From assembly GCA_029259995.1 (NCBI GenBank), contig JAJDEC010000291.1:1-9292 (forward strand): 9,292 nt of DNA, written 5' to 3'. Made by a program: the position numbers and the translations under genes. The notes below the pieces were generated by a model. The model searched no databases. It saw only the letters and a list, made by a program, of their open reading frames with translations, and was not told the origin of the DNA. This document shows positions 6,790 to 9,292 of the stretch, piece by piece (positions within the stretch are counted from its first letter, which is position 1; each line of letters starts with the position of its first letter). This DNA is from Phycisphaerae bacterium. Its GTDB lineage: Bacteria > Planctomycetota > Phycisphaerae > UBA1845 > UTPLA1.

Positions 6790-8587
6790 GCGACGCCGGC
6801 TGCTCCTTCGCTGGGGCGGACTCAGCATCGGCGTCACGGCAGTCATCGTCTTCATCGTGGCGATGCTCGCCCGGTCACCGACGCAGAGCGTCCCCGCCGC
6901 CGGGGCAAATATTGACGGCCTCACCAGCGTGTTAAGACAGTCGGCCACCGATTCCGAAGTGCCATTGCGATTCGTCGACGTCACCAGCGAGATGGGCATC
7001 ACGTTTCGACACATGCCCATTGCCCGAAAATCGCTGCTACCCGAGGACATCGGATCGGGCGTGGCTGCGGGCGACTTCGACAACGACGGGTACACCGATC
7101 TCTTTTTCGTGAATTTCTCCGGCAACGCGACGCCCGGCGCAGCGCTGGATCGCAAGACCGGCACGGCCCAACTTTATCGAAATGACCATGGCAAGCATTT
7201 TGAGAACGTCACCGCGAGCGCGGGCGTGGGATTCATCGGCTATGGCCTCGGCGCCGCATGGGGCGACTACGACAGCGACGGCGATCTCGATCTTTACGTG
7301 ACTGCCTTCGGCCCCAACATCCTCTACGAGAATCAGGGCGACGGCACGTTTAGAGATGCAACCGAGAAAGCCATGATTCAGGATACGCGATTCAGCGCCG
7401 GCGCCTCCTGGAGCGATTTCGATCGCGATGGCGATCTCGATCTCTACGTGTGCAATTACGTCGCCTTCGAATACCGGGAAGACGATCAACACAGCACAGT
7501 CGCCCAGTACGCGACGGAACAGCCGTATACCCTGAACCCGTCATCCTATCCGGCGCAGTCCAACGCTTTGTTTCGCAACAACGGCGACGGAACATTTGAC
7601 GACGTAGCAATGGACGCGGGCGTTGCTGATCCCCGGGGCAAGAGCCTTTCCGCAAGCTGGACTGACTTGAACAACGACGGCTGGGTCGATCTCTATGTCG
7701 CGAACGACGTTTCCAATAACGCCGTGTTTCTGAACCGATGCGCCGACGGCGCTCTTTTGTTTGAGGATGTCGGCGCCGCAACCCTTGCGGCCGATTATCG
7801 CGGCGCGATGGGAATCGCTGTCGCCGATTTCGACAACGACCTTGATCAGGACCTTCTCATTACACACTGGATCGCCCAAGAAAACGCCCTCTACCGCAAC
7901 ATGCTCATCGACAATGACATGAGCGAGATCAAGAACACAAACCTGTGGTTTATGGATGACGCCGATCGCCTCGGCCTCGGACAGGTCTCACTCGATCTGG
8001 TCGGATGGGCGGCGGGCTTCTGCGATTTCGACAACGATGGGCGGCTAGACCTGTGGGTTGTCAACGGCAGCACGATGGAACAAAGCTCGGATCGCCTCCG
8101 CTTACAAGGACAACCTTCGAGTCTCTATTGGAATCGCGGACAGCGCGGTTACGTCGACGTCACCGAATTCGCCGCGCCCCCCATGCATGAGCCTGCCGTT
8201 CGCCGCGGGGGCGCCCAACTGGACATCGATCTCGACGGTCTGGTCGACCTCGTCATCTGCAAACACTCCGGCCGCCCGACGATTCTAAGAAACACGAGTA
8301 CGCCATCGGGCAACTGGCTCCGAATTCGGCTGGAGCAGCACGGCGGCAATACCGCGGCGCTCGGCGCACGCGTCAATCTCACGACTGGAAGTGTTACCCA
8401 AATGGCCGAACTTGGCGCAAGCTCATCGTATCTCTCGCAGGACGAGCAGATTATTCATTTCGGCGTGGGCAACGCCAGTACTGCCGGAGATCTGAGGATC
8501 TACTGGCCGGACGGCCACATCGACTCCCATACGATCGACACCGTCAACCAGACGCTCTGCATCGAGCATGCCGCCATCTACGATTAG
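6767..8587 (+). CDS. FG-GAP/VCBS repeat protein with C-terminal ASPIC/UnbV domain (CRTAC1 family)
   Basis: 606 aa. A basic N-terminus (RLRQDKRRRLLLR) and one hydrophobic helix (about 16-35) form a membrane anchor or uncleaved signal, so the body is probably periplasmic. Seven Asp-rich calcium-binding-type loops are spaced along it: D103 (DFDNDGYTD), D167 (DYDSDGDLD), D217 (DFDRDGDLD), D300 (DLNNDGWVD), D354 (DFDNDLDQD, where the usual Gly is Leu), D420 (DFDNDGRLD) and D486 (DIDLDGLVD). This fits a beta-propeller of the integrin-alpha/FG-GAP type. Residues about 516-600 (NWLRIRLEQ ... ALGARV ... IYWPDG) match the ASPIC/UnbV domain. No catalytic motif is evident; a scaffold or adhesion role beside the cytochrome is inference. 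ATG 6767 is chosen because GGGAGG (6751-6756) lies 10 nt upstream; ATG 6716 would add 17 residues and extend the overlap. The overlap with the cytochrome gene implies coupled translation. Confidence 0.92.
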   Translation: MPRLRQDKRRRLLLRWGGLSIGVTAVIVFIVAMLARSPTQSVPAAGANIDGLTSVLRQSATDSEVPLRFVDVTSEMGITFRHMPIARKSLLPEDIGSGVAAGDFDNDGYTDLFFVNFSGNATPGAALDRKTGTAQLYRNDHGKHFENVTASAGVGFIGYGLGAAWGDYDSDGDLDLYVTAFGPNILYENQGDGTFRDATEKAMIQDTRFSAGASWSDFDRDGDLDLYVCNYVAFEYREDDQHSTVAQYATEQPYTLNPSSYPAQSNALFRNNGDGTFDDVAMDAGVADPRGKSLSASWTDLNNDGWVDLYVANDVSNNAVFLNRCADGALLFEDVGAATLAADYRGAMGIAVADFDNDLDQDLLITHWIAQENALYRNMLIDNDMSEIKNTNLWFMDDADRLGLGQVSLDLVGWAAGFCDFDNDGRLDLWVVNGSTMEQSSDRLRLQGQPSSLYWNRGQRGYVDVTEFAAPPMHEPAVRRGGAQLDIDLDGLVDLVICKHSGRPTILRNTSTPSGNWLRIRLEQHGGNTAALGARVNLTTGSVTQMAELGASSSYLSQDEQIIHFGVGNASTAGDLRIYWPDGHIDSHTIDTVNQTLCIEHAAIYD

Positions 8588-8855
8588 CCCTACACGAGTC
8601 CAAGCGGGAGACAGTGCAATGACACAGAGGGCTCGCAAGGAAGCGCCGCCCCGCAAGAATCCGTAAGCCCGATGGCGCGCCGGCACGCTCCTGCACGTCT
8701 ATCCTCTGATGGCCGCCCAACATTGCCCGTTGAAAGATCACCGGAAAGACCCTCGCCCGTGAGGTTTCTTTGTTCAGCCGTCGCCGATTCTCGCCACGCC
8801 ATCGCCGAAATTCAAGCGATTTCACAGATGGCGTGCCGGGCTACGATCTCATTCG
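8588..8855. other. Intergenic stretch after the cytochrome/CRTAC1 pair
   Basis: No gene is supported here. A 15-residue open frame (8619-8666, MTQRARKEAPPRKNP) has GGGAG 8 nt upstream, but it is too short and basic to call. Longer frames on both strands look like random open sequence. The only other structure is the weak hairpin at 8751-8774. Confidence 0.5.
8751..8774 (+). terminator. Weak intrinsic terminator candidate
   Basis: CCTCG and TGAGG can form a 5-bp stem (one G-T pair) with a CCCG loop, followed by TTTCTTTGTT. It lies 163 nt after the CRTAC1-family stop. The stem is short and the T tract is interrupted, so this is a low-confidence call; no better terminator is visible after the operon. 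Confidence 0.2.
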
Positions 8856-9088
8856 ATGTTTTCGGATCCTTGGAAACGCTTCGTAATCGCGCTCGCCGGA
8901 TGGCTGAACCGTGAGCAAGCCGCCGTTGTCGACTATCTCCGTGAGAAGAGAATCGCGTCCTTCGTGAGCTTCTTCCGGGCAAAGGAATGCGGCTGAACGA
9001 CGACCAGCGGCGGCGACTGGCCGTCAAGGGCACGAGACAATCAATCGGCCGCAGCCGGCAACTCAATACGGCCGCGATTGAGAAATGA
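8856..9088 (+). pseudogene. Frameshifted, truncated 5' remnant of an integrase/transposase gene
   Basis: From ATG 8856 the frame reads MFSDPWKRFVIALAGWLNRE and continues QAAVVDYLREK. A jump near 8943-8945 (two extra bases in a GAGAAGAGA run) then moves into another frame, which reads ENRVLRELLPG, KGMRLNDDQRRRLAVKG and then GRSRQLNTAAIEK before TGA at 9086. Joined, this matches from memory the N-terminus of the integrase-core (DDE) proteins common in Planctomycetes, which run 'NREQ-AVIDYL-EENRVLRE ... LRL-DDQRRRLAVKGK-LGR'. The unshifted frame stops at 8994 after 46 codons. The helix-turn-helix-like start is present but the catalytic DDE core is absent, since the resemblance ends near 9079. 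The gene is therefore dead twice over: frameshifted and truncated. Flanking inverted repeats or a target duplication were not found. Confidence 0.7.
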
Positions 9089-9292
9089 ATCCAAACGCGG
9101 TGTGACGGTTCGCGAATGACATACTCGGGTTCACACTTGATGATTATTCGTCCAGGACCCTTGGTACGTCACGGGTTGCGAAATCGCGCGACCCACAGGT
9201 GAACGACGGACGCCGGGGCTTTGAGTCTCGGTGTTGCTGTTCTTACGCCAGTTGTGGCAAGGGTTTGCGGGCGTCGGTGATTTCTGGGGGCT
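9089..9292. other. Unassigned sequence to the window edge
   Basis: No coding frame of note is seen on either strand and no continuation of the integrase can be read. The only structure is an imperfect nested inverted repeat at 9246-9275 (ACGCC ... GGCGT outside, GCAA ... TTGC inside). It may belong to a neighbouring element beyond the edge. Confidence 0.4.

Noticed and set aside
8619..8666. 15-residue basic micro-ORF with GGGAG upstream
   Set aside because: It is too short to judge and has no recognisable homology. A ribosome-site-like pentamer is common by chance in GC-rich DNA.
8672..8914. 80-residue plus-strand frame after the CRTAC1-family gene
   Set aside because: It has no ribosome site and no motif, and it runs out of frame into the integrase relic, whose own frame has recognisable sequence.
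9240..9292. Possible tRNA or integron attC site at the right edge
   Set aside because: No cloverleaf, T-loop or attC core consensus could be assembled; only short imperfect arms pair.
1..9292. CRISPR array or tandem repeat array
   Set aside because: No regularly spaced direct repeats were seen at any scale. The only repeated protein motifs are the propeller Asp loops and the 12-residue duplication.

Overview
The window is a moderately GC-rich bacterial segment carrying respiratory (electron-transfer) genes in a divergent layout. The gene families point to the Planctomycetes or a neighbouring deep phylum. These families are a single-polypeptide cytochrome b with a twin-arginine Rieske protein, a GltD/Nfn-type oxidoreductase tied to them, a c554-like multiheme cytochrome beside an FG-GAP/ASPIC-UnbV (CRTAC1-type) protein, and a decayed integrase with a 'LNREQAAVVDYLRE' signature. 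This assignment is inference from gene content; no rRNA or other phylogenetic marker is present.

Left half (1-4058, minus strand, read right to left): an apparent three-gene operon. It starts with a 650-aa iron-sulfur flavoprotein resembling glutamate synthase small subunit / NfnB (2106-4058). The Rieske [2Fe-2S] protein (1599-2093) follows after 12 nt. A fused cytochrome b (1525 to beyond base 1) comes next; its C-terminus lies outside the window. Together they look like the quinone-reactive core of a bc/b6f-type complex with an NAD(P)H-linked module encoded in the same transcript.

Middle (4059-4473): a 415-bp divergent regulatory region. It holds a candidate promoter for each direction, an 18-bp perfect-armed dyad overlapping the leftward -10 hexamer, and a second, longer inverted repeat.

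Right half (4474-8587, plus strand): two overlapping genes. The first encodes a 771-aa protein with a five-helix membrane part (two histidine pairs suited to two b hemes) fused to a periplasmic domain with five c-heme motifs. The second, overlapping it by 23 nt, encodes a 606-aa membrane-anchored beta-propeller-like protein with seven calcium-binding-type Asp motifs and a C-terminal ASPIC/UnbV domain.

Right end (8588-9292): no intact gene is visible. It contains a weak terminator-like hairpin and the frameshifted, truncated 5' end of an integrase/transposase gene, followed by unassigned sequence.

Working model (inference): the leftward operon links NAD(P)(H), the quinone pool and a high-potential acceptor. 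The rightward fusion cytochrome moves electrons between membrane quinone and the periplasm. The shared control region suggests they are co-regulated parts of one respiratory system.
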